From Indibacter alkaliphilus LW1 (GTDB lineage Bacteria > Bacteroidota > Bacteroidia > Cytophagales > Cyclobacteriaceae): a stretch of 64,000 nt of DNA. The translations under genes and the position numbers were made by a program. Each line of letters opens with the position of its first letter. Position 1 is the first letter of the stretch. Below the pieces are notes generated by a model that ran no database searches, was not told the origin of the DNA, and saw only the letters and a program-made list of their open reading frames with translations. The stretch lies in NCBI RefSeq assembly GCF_000295935.2, contig NZ_ALWO02000027.1, positions 1 to 64,000 on the forward strand, written 5' to 3'. This document shows positions 45,640 to 54,229 of this stretch, piece after piece.

Positions 45640-46218
45640 TTATCTGTTCAATTGGCCAAGTCTTTCTACCTTCCTCAACCATTTCATCCTATATTCTCCT
45701 TTGGAAAGCCTGACAGGGCCGATAGTTGTGATCTTGACCTTTTTTACTCCTATAAAATTCAGTGTGCCTTTTTTGAGGGCATTATGGCTCGGATTTCCAT
45801 ATACCCATCTGTAATACCAGGCAGGCTGGTCTAGGGTGCAGATGATCCTTGCTGTTTTGCCAACTAACAATTTGTCGCTGAATAAGGAATTCTGTCTTTT
45901 TTGAAATGCAAAACCGGGAAGTAAAACCCTATCGAGAAACCCTTTCATGATGGCAGGGAAAGAACTCCACCAAACCGGGTAGATCCACACCATGTGTTCA
46001 GCCCATTTAATTTTTTCCTGAGCGTCCAAAAGGTCCGGCTCCAGATCTGTCCTCTTGCGGTATCCAAATTTCAGGTTTGGGTCAAAATTCAAGTCCCTAA
46101 TGTTTATTTCATTGATTTCGGCACAGGATTGTTCGGCACCTTTTTTATAGGCATCTGAAAGGGCAAAACTGAAGCTCTCCTTATCCGGGTGGCCATTGAT
46201 GATTAAAATCTTTTTCAT
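45640..46218 (-). CDS. NAD(P)H-dependent oxidoreductase, flavodoxin-like fold
   Basis: A 192-residue cytoplasmic protein opening with KKILIINGHPDKESFSFAL, the FMN/FAD phosphate loop of NQO1/MdaB-type quinone reductases, and containing HMVWIYPVWWSSFPAIMKGFLDRVL, the isoalloxazine-contacting segment. It likely reduces quinones or nitro compounds by two electrons. It follows a small membrane-protein gene by five bases and is probably co-transcribed with it under the dyads at 46574-46623. Confidence 0.85.
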   Translation of the reverse strand: MKKILIINGHPDKESFSFALSDAYKKGAEQSCAEINEINIRDLNFDPNLKFGYRKRTDLEPDLLDAQEKIKWAEHMVWIYPVWWSSFPAIMKGFLDRVLLPGFAFQKRQNSLFSDKLLVGKTARIICTLDQPAWYYRWVYGNPSHNALKKGTLNFIGVKKVKITTIGPVRLSKGEYRMKWLRKVERLGQLNR

Positions 46219-46223
46219 ATAGC

Positions 46224-46562
46224 TTACAGGTTTTTTTTCAGTTTCAGTTCGAACTTAGATTTCGTCAAGTTTCCTCTTTTAAAGAATAAAAAAAGTATGT
46301 AGCAAGCAGGAACGGTCAAATAGACAAAACAAATGGCAAAAGCAATGAAAGCACAGATACCTGCAGTGATATGGGACAGAGTTAGGTTTATGTCAGGGAA
46401 TATAAATTCCTGATTTTTCAAAATATAATGGTAAATGTCCAAAGCGTATCCATAAAAACGCATGGAGAGTTCATAGAGAAGCCAAGCTGGGTAAAACCAT
46501 ATTCTGATCGGCAACCACCACTTGCCGAAGATTGATTGGGGTTGATTTTGTAATTCTTCCAT
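46224..46562 (-). CDS. Two-helix membrane protein, unknown
   Basis: A 112-residue protein with hydrophobic stretches at about 16-38 and 66-95 and a lysine-rich C terminus. I do not recognise a family. Its five-base spacing to the flavodoxin-like reductase suggests an operon, and two perfect Crp/Fnr-like dyads lie 12 and 46 bases upstream of its start, between it and the regulator gene. A membrane partner for a redox protein is a reasonable guess, no more. Confidence 0.55.
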   Translation of the reverse strand: MEELQNQPQSIFGKWWLPIRIWFYPAWLLYELSMRFYGYALDIYHYILKNQEFIFPDINLTLSHITAGICAFIAFAICFVYLTVPACYILFLFFKRGNLTKSKFELKLKKNL

Positions 46563-46573
46563 TTATGATCCTT

Positions 46574-46589
46574 TTGGACAAAAGTCCAA
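46574..46589. promoter_or_regulatory. Perfect dyad TTGGAC-N4-GTCCAA
   Basis: A perfect inverted repeat of six bases with a four-base spacer (AAAA), 12 bases upstream of the membrane-protein gene. The geometry is that of Crp/Fnr-family operators. The adjacent regulator gene (46619-47257) encodes the probable binder. The position close to the start codon suggests repression. Confidence 0.5.
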
Positions 46590-46607
46590 CAAACGGAAGC
46601 GTCATCA

Positions 46608-46623
46608 TTTGATTTAGATCAAA
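46608..46623. promoter_or_regulatory. Perfect Fnr-type box TTTGAT-N4-ATCAAA
   Basis: A perfect inverted repeat that contains the classical Fnr consensus TTGAT-N4-ATCAA. It overlaps the last codons and stop of the second Crp/Fnr gene and lies 46 bases upstream of the following membrane-protein/reductase operon, a usual position for activation from about -41. Confidence 0.55.
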
Positions 46624-47257
46624 TTCGGTTTTTGGGATTCCGGATTCTGCTAAGGGTTTCCAAAGTCACTCCCAAATAGGAGGCTATATGAGTCAGAGGA
46701 ACCCTTTCGGTAATCTTGGGATAAATATTTAAAAGGTGGCGGTACCTATGGGAAGCTTTGTTAAACTGAATGGTGTAAAGCCTTTCACATAATCCCAGCA
46801 TCGTTTCGGTGACCACCCTGCTGATAAATCTTTCGAAATCATGGTGCTTATCAGAAAGACTGTCCATAATTTCTTTGGAAAATTCCAATACAGTTGAATC
46901 TTCCAAAAACTCTAGATAATGTGGACTCGGCCTGTCGCTGAAAAAGCTGACTATGGAAGCCATGAACTGGTTCTCAAAAGTGAACCAATCCGTAATGTCC
47001 TTACGCTCTTTCAGGTAAAAAGCTCTAGAACAACCTGATACTATCATATAAGCTTTTTTGGCAAATTGTCCTTCACGGACAACCAGATCGCCTCTTTGGA
47101 ATTTCCGTATGCTCAAATTGACAATAAAATCCTGTCTACACTCAGCTGACAATTGGGAATAAGCAGCACTGGTTTCAATTAAGACTTTTTCAATGTTGAT
47201 TTTTTGGAGATCTTTAGATTTAAAGAACATGCCCCCGATGCCCGTTACTTTTTTCAT
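46619..47257 (-). CDS. Crp/Fnr family transcriptional regulator (second copy)
   Basis: A 212-residue regulator with a cNMP-binding-type beta-roll (about 45-135; RKFQRGDLVVREGQFAKKAYMI) and a C-terminal HTH with ASYLGVTLETLSRIRNP. It is shorter after the recognition helix than the paralogue at 147-761. No cysteine cluster is seen. Two perfect Fnr-type dyads follow it directly, upstream of a membrane-protein/flavodoxin-like reductase operon that it may control in response to redox or quinone stress. Confidence 0.85.
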   Translation of the reverse strand: MKKVTGIGGMFFKSKDLQKINIEKVLIETSAAYSQLSAECRQDFIVNLSIRKFQRGDLVVREGQFAKKAYMIVSGCSRAFYLKERKDITDWFTFENQFMASIVSFFSDRPSPHYLEFLEDSTVLEFSKEIMDSLSDKHHDFERFISRVVTETMLGLCERLYTIQFNKASHRYRHLLNIYPKITERVPLTHIASYLGVTLETLSRIRNPKNRI

Positions 47258-47327
47258 CTTTAAGTCTTTTAACTTTTATATGATCCACGCCACCTGCTTT
47301 TCTGATTGATTTTCAAACCTAAACAGA

Positions 47328-48029
47328 CTAATCGCCATCCTTTTTACCTTTCTCATTTGCAGGACGTATTCCAAACCACAGCAGGTAACCTATCATCCAG
47401 AATTCTCCGATTGTTGCAGGAATTGTCAAGAAATCAATGAATGCAAATTTGAGATCCAAGTATCCTAAAAATGTGCTGAGAATATAGCCCATACCGCCAA
47501 TGATGATGATTCTGCCCAGCCAAATAGGCATTCTCCTTGAACTGTGAATGATGAAACCCATGGGGATAAGCCATAACCCAAAAAAGAGGCTTCCTACTCC
47601 CCAAGCATTGGAACTTACATGGTTTAAAAGTTCAATTAAATTTTTTTTCTGTTCTAGGCCTAAGGTAACAGATTCGGCGATCCTTATTGCTGTAGCCATT
47701 GAAATAGCACTTACCATGATGACTACAGAGTTTACAGTTCCCCATATAGCTAATGTCCAGGCTCCCCATTCGTTGATAGACCTGAAAAGTTTGTAAAACC
47801 ATACAGCTGTCAGAGCTTGTGAAATGATGATAGCAAATTCGAGCAAAAGCCGGATTCTTGCAAGGTTTGTATTTTGTGTAATGTTCTCCAGGGTTTTTGT
47901 AGGGTCATCAGCTATAAAAACTTGAGGATGAATAACCAAAAAGCCGAGCACTCCTGAAATTGCCAAAGCCAAATACCAGATGCCGGTTATCCTGGCTGTT
48001 TTTATCATATTTTGAGGGGCTGTTTGCAT
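47328..48029 (-). CDS. DUF4386 membrane protein
   Basis: A 233-residue protein with six predicted membrane helices and the DUF4386 pattern: KTARITGIWYLALAISGVLG at the N terminus, NLARIRLLLEFAIIISQALTAVWFYKLF, and WGVGSLFFGLWLIPMGFIIHSS. Members are common in Bacteroidota and Firmicutes; function unknown. Transcribed alone, divergent from the small lipoprotein gene. Confidence 0.82.
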   Translation of the reverse strand: MQTAPQNMIKTARITGIWYLALAISGVLGFLVIHPQVFIADDPTKTLENITQNTNLARIRLLLEFAIIISQALTAVWFYKLFRSINEWGAWTLAIWGTVNSVVIMVSAISMATAIRIAESVTLGLEQKKNLIELLNHVSSNAWGVGSLFFGLWLIPMGFIIHSSRRMPIWLGRIIIIGGMGYILSTFLGYLDLKFAFIDFLTIPATIGEFWMIGYLLWFGIRPANEKGKKDGD

Positions 48030-48327
48030 GAAATTGGTTTTTAGATTGGAGAAATTAGATGTTTCAAGGGATAAAGTGAGAGGTTGTCTTTAAAAAACAT
48101 CCTTTTGTAAGTTATTGATATTTAGTTCATTTTTAGACCAGTTTTTATAATTCTTTCAGTACCAAATAAATTGTCTAGATGAGATAAAACCAACAAGTGC
48201 AAACTCAAGGACTATAATATTTCGGAAATTTTCTCAATCTAAACCAAGATTTTCAAGAGGACATAAAATCTAGCATTAGATTTGATCATTAATGTAAGTC
48301 CGGTTTGGACTATAAACTAATAAAAAA
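48030..48327. promoter_or_regulatory. Divergent promoter region, DUF4386 / small lipoprotein
   Basis: A 298-base AT-rich gap. A short dyad AGTCC-GGTTT-GGACT at 48297-48311 lies 16 bases before the lipoprotein start and might form a leader hairpin or operator. No other signal recognised. Confidence 0.4.
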
Positions 48328-48513
48328 ATGAAACAGAAATTAGCTTTGATGCTTGTGACCGGAATGACACTATTAGCATCTTGCGGTAACAAATCTACAG
48401 AAGACGCTGTGCAGGAACCTGTAGAGACTGAGCAAACAGAACATCCTGAAGTAATTGAAGAAATTACTACGGAGGACAGTGTTCTGGAAGTTGAAAGCGA
48501 TACTTTGAGTTAA
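48328..48513 (+). CDS. Small acidic lipoprotein
   Basis: A 61-residue lipoprotein (ALMLVTGMTLLASC, Cys at 19) whose mature part of about 42 residues is strongly acidic and low-complexity (EPVETEQTEHPEVIEEITTED). No fold is expected. A terminator hairpin follows directly, which supports a real transcript. Function unknown. Confidence 0.7.
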   Translation: MKQKLALMLVTGMTLLASCGNKSTEDAVQEPVETEQTEHPEVIEEITTEDSVLEVESDTLS

Positions 48514-48536
48514 ATTTAAAAGGATTTATCAAAGAT

Positions 48537-48566
48537 TTAAGGCCTGCATTTTTGCAGGCCTTTTCA
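48537..48566. terminator. Bidirectional terminator between convergent genes
   Basis: GGCCTGCA (48541-48548), loop TTTT, TGCAGGCC (48553-48560) with A and T runs on the two sides. It should terminate both the small lipoprotein gene and the permease gene. Confidence 0.88.
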
Positions 48567-48575
48567 GTATTAATT

Positions 48576-51053
48576 CTAATCCATATGTAAGGCATCAACT
48601 GGATTTGAGGTAGCAGCTTTCCAGGTTTGGATAAGTATGAAGGGGACAGAAAACCCTATTCCGATTAAGAATGCTGTTAGGAAATATCCGATATGGACAT
48701 CAATACGGTATGCAAACTGTTCAAGCCAAAAACCTATTGACCAAGTGGCCAAAGGGATTGCAATTATAAAAGCAATAACAATAAGCTTGAAATATGAGCC
48801 CGACAACATCTGAACCAAATTCAGTGATGAAGCTCCAAGTACTTTTCTAACTCCTAATTCTCTTACTCTTTGTTGTATAGTGGCAGTGACAAGACCGAAT
48901 AAGCCTATACCTCCTATAAGAATTGCCAGTAAGGTGAAAACCCAAAAAGTAATACCGGATCTTTTATCAGATTGGTACATGGCCTCAATGTCTTCTTCTA
49001 CAAAGGATGATTCGTAAATTACTTCAGGCTCCAGGCTTAACCAAAGTTTTTCGATACCTGCCATGGTCTGCTCAATGTTTTCTTTATCCAGCCTTATGCT
49101 GATGTATAATTGTTGAGGGTAATAGCTTTGCGAAGTGAAATGGAAAAGTGCAAAAGGGATGATCTCTGTATGGATAGATTCCACATGAAAGTCCTTTAAG
49201 ATTCCTATGACTTCAAATTGTTGGTTGCCCCGACCAGGATATCGGATAAAATTTCCAATAGCCTCCTCGTTGGACCATCCGATCAGTCTCGCAGCTTTCT
49301 CATTTAAGAGTACAGAGGTGGAATCATTGAAATTCCGGGAGAAATTCCTGCCGGAAATGAGCTCTATTCCCATGGTGTTAAGGTATTCTTCATCTACCAT
49401 GTAGGAAGCCAATGCCAGATCCTTTAACAAATTGGATTCTTCCCAGGTATTGACAGGAACATAAAAATCACCAAAAGCATTTTTTCCTGGCACTCCGGTA
49501 TTAAGACTTGCCGATTGCACCCCGGGCAACTTTCTCAGCTCTTCTGTAATAGTTTTTTGGTCTTTGCCTGATTTTTCTACATGATTGATCAAAAGCACAT
49601 GTTCTTTGTCAAAACCCATATTGATTTCACCAGCATATTTGATCTGTTGGAATACAACAATGGAAGATAAAATGAGTGCTGCTGAAATGACAAATTGAAA
49701 TACGATAAGAAAGTTTCTGGTTAGATGTTCACTGAATATACTCTTTGGATTGGCATTCCTTTTTATAATGGATAAGGAGCGGAAATTGCTCAGATAAAAG
49801 GCAGGATAAAGGCCGGCAAATAAGGTGGTGAAGATTATCAGAATAAAAAAAACTCCGATAAAAGATGCATTAAAAAGACCGGACATTTGAAGGAATTTTC
49901 CCGTCAGTTTGTTGAAATAAGGTAAGAGAACTGATATGCCGGCAAGAGCCAAGATGGCCGCAATGGTATTGGAAAGAGCTGATTCCGTCAAAAATTGAAT
50001 AATCAGTTGCCTTTTTCCAGTGCCAAGGACTTTCTTTACGCCGATTTCTTTACTCCTTCTCAAAGAGTAGGCTGTGGTAAGGTTCATGCAGTTGATGCAG
50101 GCCATTGCCAAAATCATGATGGCAGTAAAGAAAAAGGCATTGACAGTAGTGGGATTACCGTGAGAGATATGGCTACTATAGATACCCTTCGAGCCAAGGT
50201 GAATTTCTGACATTGGTTGTAGGGACAGATTCCATCTACCGCCATCTTCCAGAAACTGATCCAATGGTTTTCCGATCCTATGAAAAGCTTCCGCTGCCTG
50301 AGTTTTTACCAGAGAGGGCATTTTATCCTCCAATTGTTTGAGTGAATGGCTAGAAGTTGCTCCTAAATGTAATTTTACGAAAGTATTCATCTGCAACCAG
50401 ACCCAACTCCATTCAAAGCGTTTGACAGCAGGATTGGATTCATTGGGGATTAATATGTCAAACTGGATAGAAGAATTCGATGGTAGATCTTTCAATACCG
50501 CACTGACAACAAATGGATTCGTCCACTCATCCAATTGCAATTGTTTCCCTATCGGGGATTCATCTCCAAAGTACTTTTTACCAGTGGATTCTGTCAAAAC
50601 CAATGAATAGCGGTCCTTTAATGCAGTTCGGCCATCTCCTTCAAGTAGAGGAAAGTCGAAAAATGAAACAAAGTTAGAATCAACCGTAAAGAGTCTGGTT
50701 TCTTTAAATACCTTTTTTTCAGCATCACCTATATGGCTTACAAAACCTGGAGAATTGCGGTACATCCTAGTGTATTCCTTCACCTCAGGGAAGTTGTCCA
50801 ACAATGCCTGTCCGACCGGAGGAGGGGTGTTGCCACTTAAAAATTCCTCTGGTCCCATTTTGCCATCCAAGTTGACCCGATGTATCAATTCCAGTTCTGG
50901 TAAGAAGCTGTCAAAAGATTTTTCATGGTAAACATAAATGCCAATAAAAATTACAGAAAGCAGAGCCAAGCTCAAACCTGTAATATACAGAAAACTTGAA
51001 AGTTTATGGCGGAATAGTGTTCTCCAGGCAATTTTTAAGTAGTTGAAGAGCAT
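48576..51053 (-). CDS. FtsX/MacB-type ABC transporter permease
   Basis: An 825-residue protein with the MacB periplasmic core domain after the first membrane helix (about 20-40) and two FtsX blocks of three helices each: about 310-450, followed by a second periplasmic domain, and 700-815. The ALRRSKEIGVKKVLG-type and RVRELGVRKVLGAS motifs are the coupling helices that contact an ATPase. No ATPase gene is adjacent, as is common for this family in Bacteroidota. Such mechanotransmission permeases act in export or envelope stress. A 14-bp palindrome lies about 113 bases upstream of the start. Confidence 0.88.
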   Translation of the reverse strand: MLFNYLKIAWRTLFRHKLSSFLYITGLSLALLSVIFIGIYVYHEKSFDSFLPELELIHRVNLDGKMGPEEFLSGNTPPPVGQALLDNFPEVKEYTRMYRNSPGFVSHIGDAEKKVFKETRLFTVDSNFVSFFDFPLLEGDGRTALKDRYSLVLTESTGKKYFGDESPIGKQLQLDEWTNPFVVSAVLKDLPSNSSIQFDILIPNESNPAVKRFEWSWVWLQMNTFVKLHLGATSSHSLKQLEDKMPSLVKTQAAEAFHRIGKPLDQFLEDGGRWNLSLQPMSEIHLGSKGIYSSHISHGNPTTVNAFFFTAIMILAMACINCMNLTTAYSLRRSKEIGVKKVLGTGKRQLIIQFLTESALSNTIAAILALAGISVLLPYFNKLTGKFLQMSGLFNASFIGVFFILIIFTTLFAGLYPAFYLSNFRSLSIIKRNANPKSIFSEHLTRNFLIVFQFVISAALILSSIVVFQQIKYAGEINMGFDKEHVLLINHVEKSGKDQKTITEELRKLPGVQSASLNTGVPGKNAFGDFYVPVNTWEESNLLKDLALASYMVDEEYLNTMGIELISGRNFSRNFNDSTSVLLNEKAARLIGWSNEEAIGNFIRYPGRGNQQFEVIGILKDFHVESIHTEIIPFALFHFTSQSYYPQQLYISIRLDKENIEQTMAGIEKLWLSLEPEVIYESSFVEEDIEAMYQSDKRSGITFWVFTLLAILIGGIGLFGLVTATIQQRVRELGVRKVLGASSLNLVQMLSGSYFKLIVIAFIIAIPLATWSIGFWLEQFAYRIDVHIGYFLTAFLIGIGFSVPFILIQTWKAATSNPVDALHMD

Positions 51054-51961
51054 TCTGGTGTTTTTGATTCTTTGATATTCTATTTTTATGCCATATTTAA
51101 TATGTTTATAATCAAAGGTTTATGCACGTAAAGACTGGGTTTATAATGGGATTTCGGACAAAAATGACCGCATGCGGTCGGGGTTTTGTTTTTGAGTTTG
51201 TAAAATAATTGAATGATCTTGAGGTGAATATTAAATTTATCCCTGATGTGATAATGCTTAGAGTCACTGCGAATCTATCCCTTTAAATCTTTTCCAAATA
51301 GACCGGACGGGCAGTTACTGTCATTAACAATAAGATTGAATTTTCAATATCAGTAGATGTATAACACTCCTTTGTCAACTGGGAATGGGTGGCCGTTACC
51401 ATTGCTTCTTTGTTTTTTAATTCCAGTAGAAATTGAACATTTGCAAAAGTTGTAGAATATCATGATTGGTTTAGTGAGTATTATAAGCTTTCAACCTTTA
51501 TATTTTATTCTTAAGTGGATGTATGCCAGTCAAGGAGTCATCGCGTCGTTGATGTTCCACTTGTCTGGATAAATGCGGACATGCATCAAGTGCTTCAGTA
51601 GTTTTAGTTTCCATACATATGCCAGGATATATGCAGGGAGGTTATTTTGTAGTGTATTGATGTAAGTCAATCGTTCATTTCCAAGCGCTATACCTGCAAC
51701 ATTTGATAAAATTCCCTAGTGAAGTTATTATTGTTCAAAAACAATGTAACTATTAAATAGAGCTCAGGGTCTTGATTAGGGTCTCAAGCATCAAACAAAA
51801 ATTCAGCGTAATGTTTTTGAAAAAGACTCTCTTTTCCACAATTGCCTGGCGATGTTTTGAAATTTAAGTTTGTTAGTAGGTCTAAATAACGCCTGTTGGT
51901 TATTTTTTGCCTCGACGCTCGATTTAAAGAATTTCAGGATAACCTTTTCAATGTTTTTCTT
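51054..51961. other. 908-bp region without recognised gene
   Basis: No frame with family similarity on either strand; a 40-codon minus-strand frame near 51530-51620 has no recognisable features. The only clear signal is the palindrome at 51166-51179. The region separates the permease from the cassette with resistance-type genes and may hold decayed sequence. Confidence 0.45.
51166..51179. promoter_or_regulatory. 14-bp perfect palindrome upstream of permease gene
   Basis: GACCGCATGCGGTC is fully self-complementary and lies 113 bases upstream of the permease start codon on the minus strand, in an otherwise AT-rich stretch. It may be an operator. The lack of a loop makes a terminator unlikely. 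Confidence 0.4.
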
Positions 51962-52174
51962 TCATTCTGTTTTCCCTTTCAATGAGGCGTATATCGCCAT
52001 TGCGTGTCCGTGTCCCAATTCAAATTCTTCTTTTAGCCAGTCGGTAATTTGAGTTGCCTTTACGGTTAGTTCCCCATTTTTCAAGAAACCTTTTTCTTCT
52101 GCCAAATTTTTAAAGTCGTCAGGTGATTTGCCTGTTTTCTTTTGGATGTTGTCTATATAAGCTTGAAATGACAT
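51962..52174 (-). CDS. DUF4287 protein
   Basis: A 70-residue protein of the family's usual size: MSFQAYIDNIQKKTGKSPDDF, then TKATQITDWLKEEFELGHGHAMAIYASLKG in slightly varied form. DUF4287 is often found beside or fused to SRPBCC/DUF5655 proteins. Last gene of the ArsR-led operon on the minus strand, two bases after the DoxX-like gene. Confidence 0.85.
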   Translation of the reverse strand: MSFQAYIDNIQKKTGKSPDDFKNLAEEKGFLKNGELTVKATQITDWLKEEFELGHGHAMAIYASLKGKTE

Positions 52175-52175
52175 A

Positions 52176-52559
52176 TTATTTAGTTATATGATTGTTCATA
52201 ATTCTGTTTTTGTAAAAATACGAAACCATTAAAATAGCAAGTATTGTTAAAGGGAAGATTGCAAGGCTACCAAATCCGTCAACGACCCTATGGCTTATAA
52301 AAGCGAAAATCAGATTAAAAGTTAACCCGGCATACGCCCATTCTTTCAATTTGGTTGGAGTTTTAGGATGTATGATTGTGAATGCTCCCAATACTTTAAA
52401 GATGATTAGGGTATAGGCAAAATAGTCTGGGTAGCCCAAAGGTTTTGTACCTGCATTTACAAACTCAGGTACAAAAAGTAATGTGCTCAATGGCATAAGG
52501 CCTTCCCAAAAGAAGATAATACTTGTTGCAATCCAAAATATTATCTTATCACGTTTCAT
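52176..52559 (-). CDS. DoxX-like membrane protein
   Basis: A 127-residue protein with four membrane helices and the DoxX-like pattern PLGYPDYFAYTLIIFKVLGAFTI and LKEWAYAGLTFNLIFAFISH. It is a paralogue of the protein at 56025-56414. Such proteins frequently follow ArsR and SRPBCC genes. Biochemical role unknown; gap to the upstream fusion gene is five bases. Confidence 0.85.
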   Translation of the reverse strand: MKRDKIIFWIATSIIFFWEGLMPLSTLLFVPEFVNAGTKPLGYPDYFAYTLIIFKVLGAFTIIHPKTPTKLKEWAYAGLTFNLIFAFISHRVVDGFGSLAIFPLTILAILMVSYFYKNRIMNNHITK

Positions 52560-52564
52560 ACTTT

Positions 52565-53527
52565 TTATTTCGGTTGATAGTTAATCATCCAATTAATCCC
52601 ATACTTATCTTGGAAGCTACCGTAATATGCACCCCAAAACATATCCTGAATGGGCATTTCTACTTTACCACCTTCTGAAAGTTCGTCAAAAAGTCGCTTG
52701 GCTTCTTCTCTTGATTCGGGTTCTAAATTGATGTGCATATTATTGCCTCTATTCACGGTCATCCCAAACTCTTTGGGAGCATCTGTTCCCATTAGAATAT
52801 GTCCACCAAGAATGGGCAGCTCAATGTGCAAGACCATTTTTTTAACTTCTTCTGCCATGGGTGGTTGGTTGGGGTCAGCAGGTACTTCTCCAAATCGTTG
52901 AATGCCGTTGATAAACTCTGACTTAAACACTTTTTTGTAAAAGTTAAAAGCTTCTTCTGTGTTGCCGGGGAAGTTAAGGTAGCTGGATACCCGCGCCATA
53001 TTGCTTGTTTTATTTTGTTTGCGTAATCTAAATTGCGATTCAATGTATTGGTCAAGGTTTTCAAGACCTGCGGTAAAGCCTTCCTTGAAGCCCATTTCAA
53101 TGATTATTTCAAGGTCTTCTAAGGTGTCAAAACTTAGCAGGATATTGACTAACGTTTTCTCCCCTTGACCTGAAAAGCTGTTTTCCCATTTATTCCTAGG
53201 TAGAGAAGTGTTAGGATTTCCGTTTTCATCACAAAAACCGTCATTCGCTGAAAAAAATGCTTGTGGGATGATTTTTAAGTAATCTACTCTTGACCAATGC
53301 TTTTCACCATTCGGGCCCACCATTGCATAATGCCAATGCCCACCTTCGCTGAAATCCATTGATTTGGTCTCTGCTCTCCAGGGTTTTGGAGCCCACCATT
53401 GGTCGAGGATCTCTGCTTCTGTCCAAGCAGACCAGACCATGTCAAGTGGTGCATTGAACGAACGTTCTACCTTGATTTGGTTTTTTGGTCTGTCCACCTC
53501 GAAATTGAATAAAATTGCCTTGTTCAT
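52565..53527 (-). CDS. SRPBCC (AHSA1-type) and VOC (PhnB-type) fusion protein
   Basis: A 320-residue soluble protein made of two domains that are usually encoded separately. Residues about 12-165 form an AHSA1/START-like SRPBCC domain ([37 protein letters not shown]). A short linker RKQNKTSN leads to a complete VOC/PhnB-like domain (about 178-320; [37 protein letters not shown]), which even begins with a methionine. Loss of the stop codon between two adjacent genes would explain it. Four-base overlap with the ArsR gene. Confidence 0.85.
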   Translation of the reverse strand: MNKAILFNFEVDRPKNQIKVERSFNAPLDMVWSAWTEAEILDQWWAPKPWRAETKSMDFSEGGHWHYAMVGPNGEKHWSRVDYLKIIPQAFFSANDGFCDENGNPNTSLPRNKWENSFSGQGEKTLVNILLSFDTLEDLEIIIEMGFKEGFTAGLENLDQYIESQFRLRKQNKTSNMARVSSYLNFPGNTEEAFNFYKKVFKSEFINGIQRFGEVPADPNQPPMAEEVKKMVLHIELPILGGHILMGTDAPKEFGMTVNRGNNMHINLEPESREEAKRLFDELSEGGKVEMPIQDMFWGAYYGSFQDKYGINWMINYQPK

Positions 53528-53850
53528 TTTCTATTTAGTTTTAATTGTTCCAATACATTATCAAGTTGATTGAATTTTTTAGTGAGCAGTTGTTTGAATT
53601 GCTCCAACCATTTTTCTATTTCTTTCATCTTATCTGCGTTTAAATGGTAGTGGATTTCCCTGCCTTGCTGCTCTTGCCTTACAATTTCACATTCAGAAAG
53701 TATTTGCAAATGTTTTGAAACCGCTTGCCTGCTTGAGTTGAAATGTTCTGCGATGGCATTAGGGGTCAAAGCACCAACAGTCAATAGCATAATTATAGCC
53801 CTTCGTGTTGGGTCGGCAATGGCTTGAAATACGTCTCTTCTTGTTTTCAT
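53524..53850 (-). CDS. ArsR family regulator of the SRPBCC-associated type
   Basis: A 108-residue winged-helix protein: [20 protein letters not shown] at the N terminus and the recognition region [21 protein letters not shown]. No metal-binding cysteine pairs of ArsR/SmtB sensors are seen. Regulators of this type (SdpR-like) typically precede AHSA1-type SRPBCC genes and repress their own operon. A matching dyad lies 24 bases upstream at 53874-53891. First gene of the operon with the SRPBCC-VOC fusion, DoxX-like and DUF4287 genes. Confidence 0.9.
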   Translation of the reverse strand: MKTRRDVFQAIADPTRRAIIMLLTVGALTPNAIAEHFNSSRQAVSKHLQILSECEIVRQEQQGREIHYHLNADKMKEIEKWLEQFKQLLTKKFNQLDNVLEQLKLNRK

Positions 53851-53873
53851 TCTTACAATGTGCTACTATATGG

Positions 53874-53891
53874 TTGCGAATATATACGCAA
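53874..53891. promoter_or_regulatory. Candidate ArsR operator TTGCG-N8-CGCAA
   Basis: The 18 bases match their reverse complement at 16 positions (TTGCGAATATATACGCAA). A further GGTTGCGCAA stands 10 bases downstream on the plus strand. It lies 24 bases upstream of the ArsR start codon, where an autorepressor would bind. Confidence 0.55.
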
Positions 53892-53947
53892 TTATTTGGT
53901 TGCGCAAATTATTGTAATTTTTTCTTAGGAAAATCAATCAGGGTTAG

Positions 53948-54229
53948 AAAAAAGCAACTTTACTTTTATTTTCAAAAGCCCGAAATGTTCAAATAGTCTG
54001 CTGTGAATTTAGGAAATTTGTAGTGCCGAAGTTTCCATTCAAGGTGTTGTCAAATATTCCGTATGGCATTACTTCCAATGTTTTCAAGATACTAATGTTT
54101 GAGGGACTTGAAAAATTTCTAGGAGGTTCTATTGTGCTTCAGTTTGAGGCCGCAAAAAAGATGTTTTCAGCTAAAATCCATAATCCTTATACTGTATTCT
54201 ATCATACTGTTTCGAATTCTTTTGGGTAA
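53948..54229 (+). pseudogene. Internal fragment of an ErmF-like 23S rRNA methyltransferase gene
   Basis: The 93 codons include LFSKARNVQIVCCEFRKF, then VPKFPFKVLSNIPYGITS and FKILMFEGLEKFLGGSIVLQ up to NPYTVFYHTV. From memory of ErmF this matches about residues 88-176 of 266, including the N-I-P-Y motif that binds the target adenine. The SAM-binding N terminus and the C-terminal third are missing: an in-frame TAG stands at 53945 and similarity stops where the GNAT gene's end is reached. It cannot confer macrolide resistance. It is on the plus strand between minus-strand genes, so it is the scar of a rearrangement. Confidence 0.82.

Noticed and set aside
51500-51620. 40-codon minus-strand frame in the empty region near the permease
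   Set aside because: Too short and without similarity or neighbours that support it.
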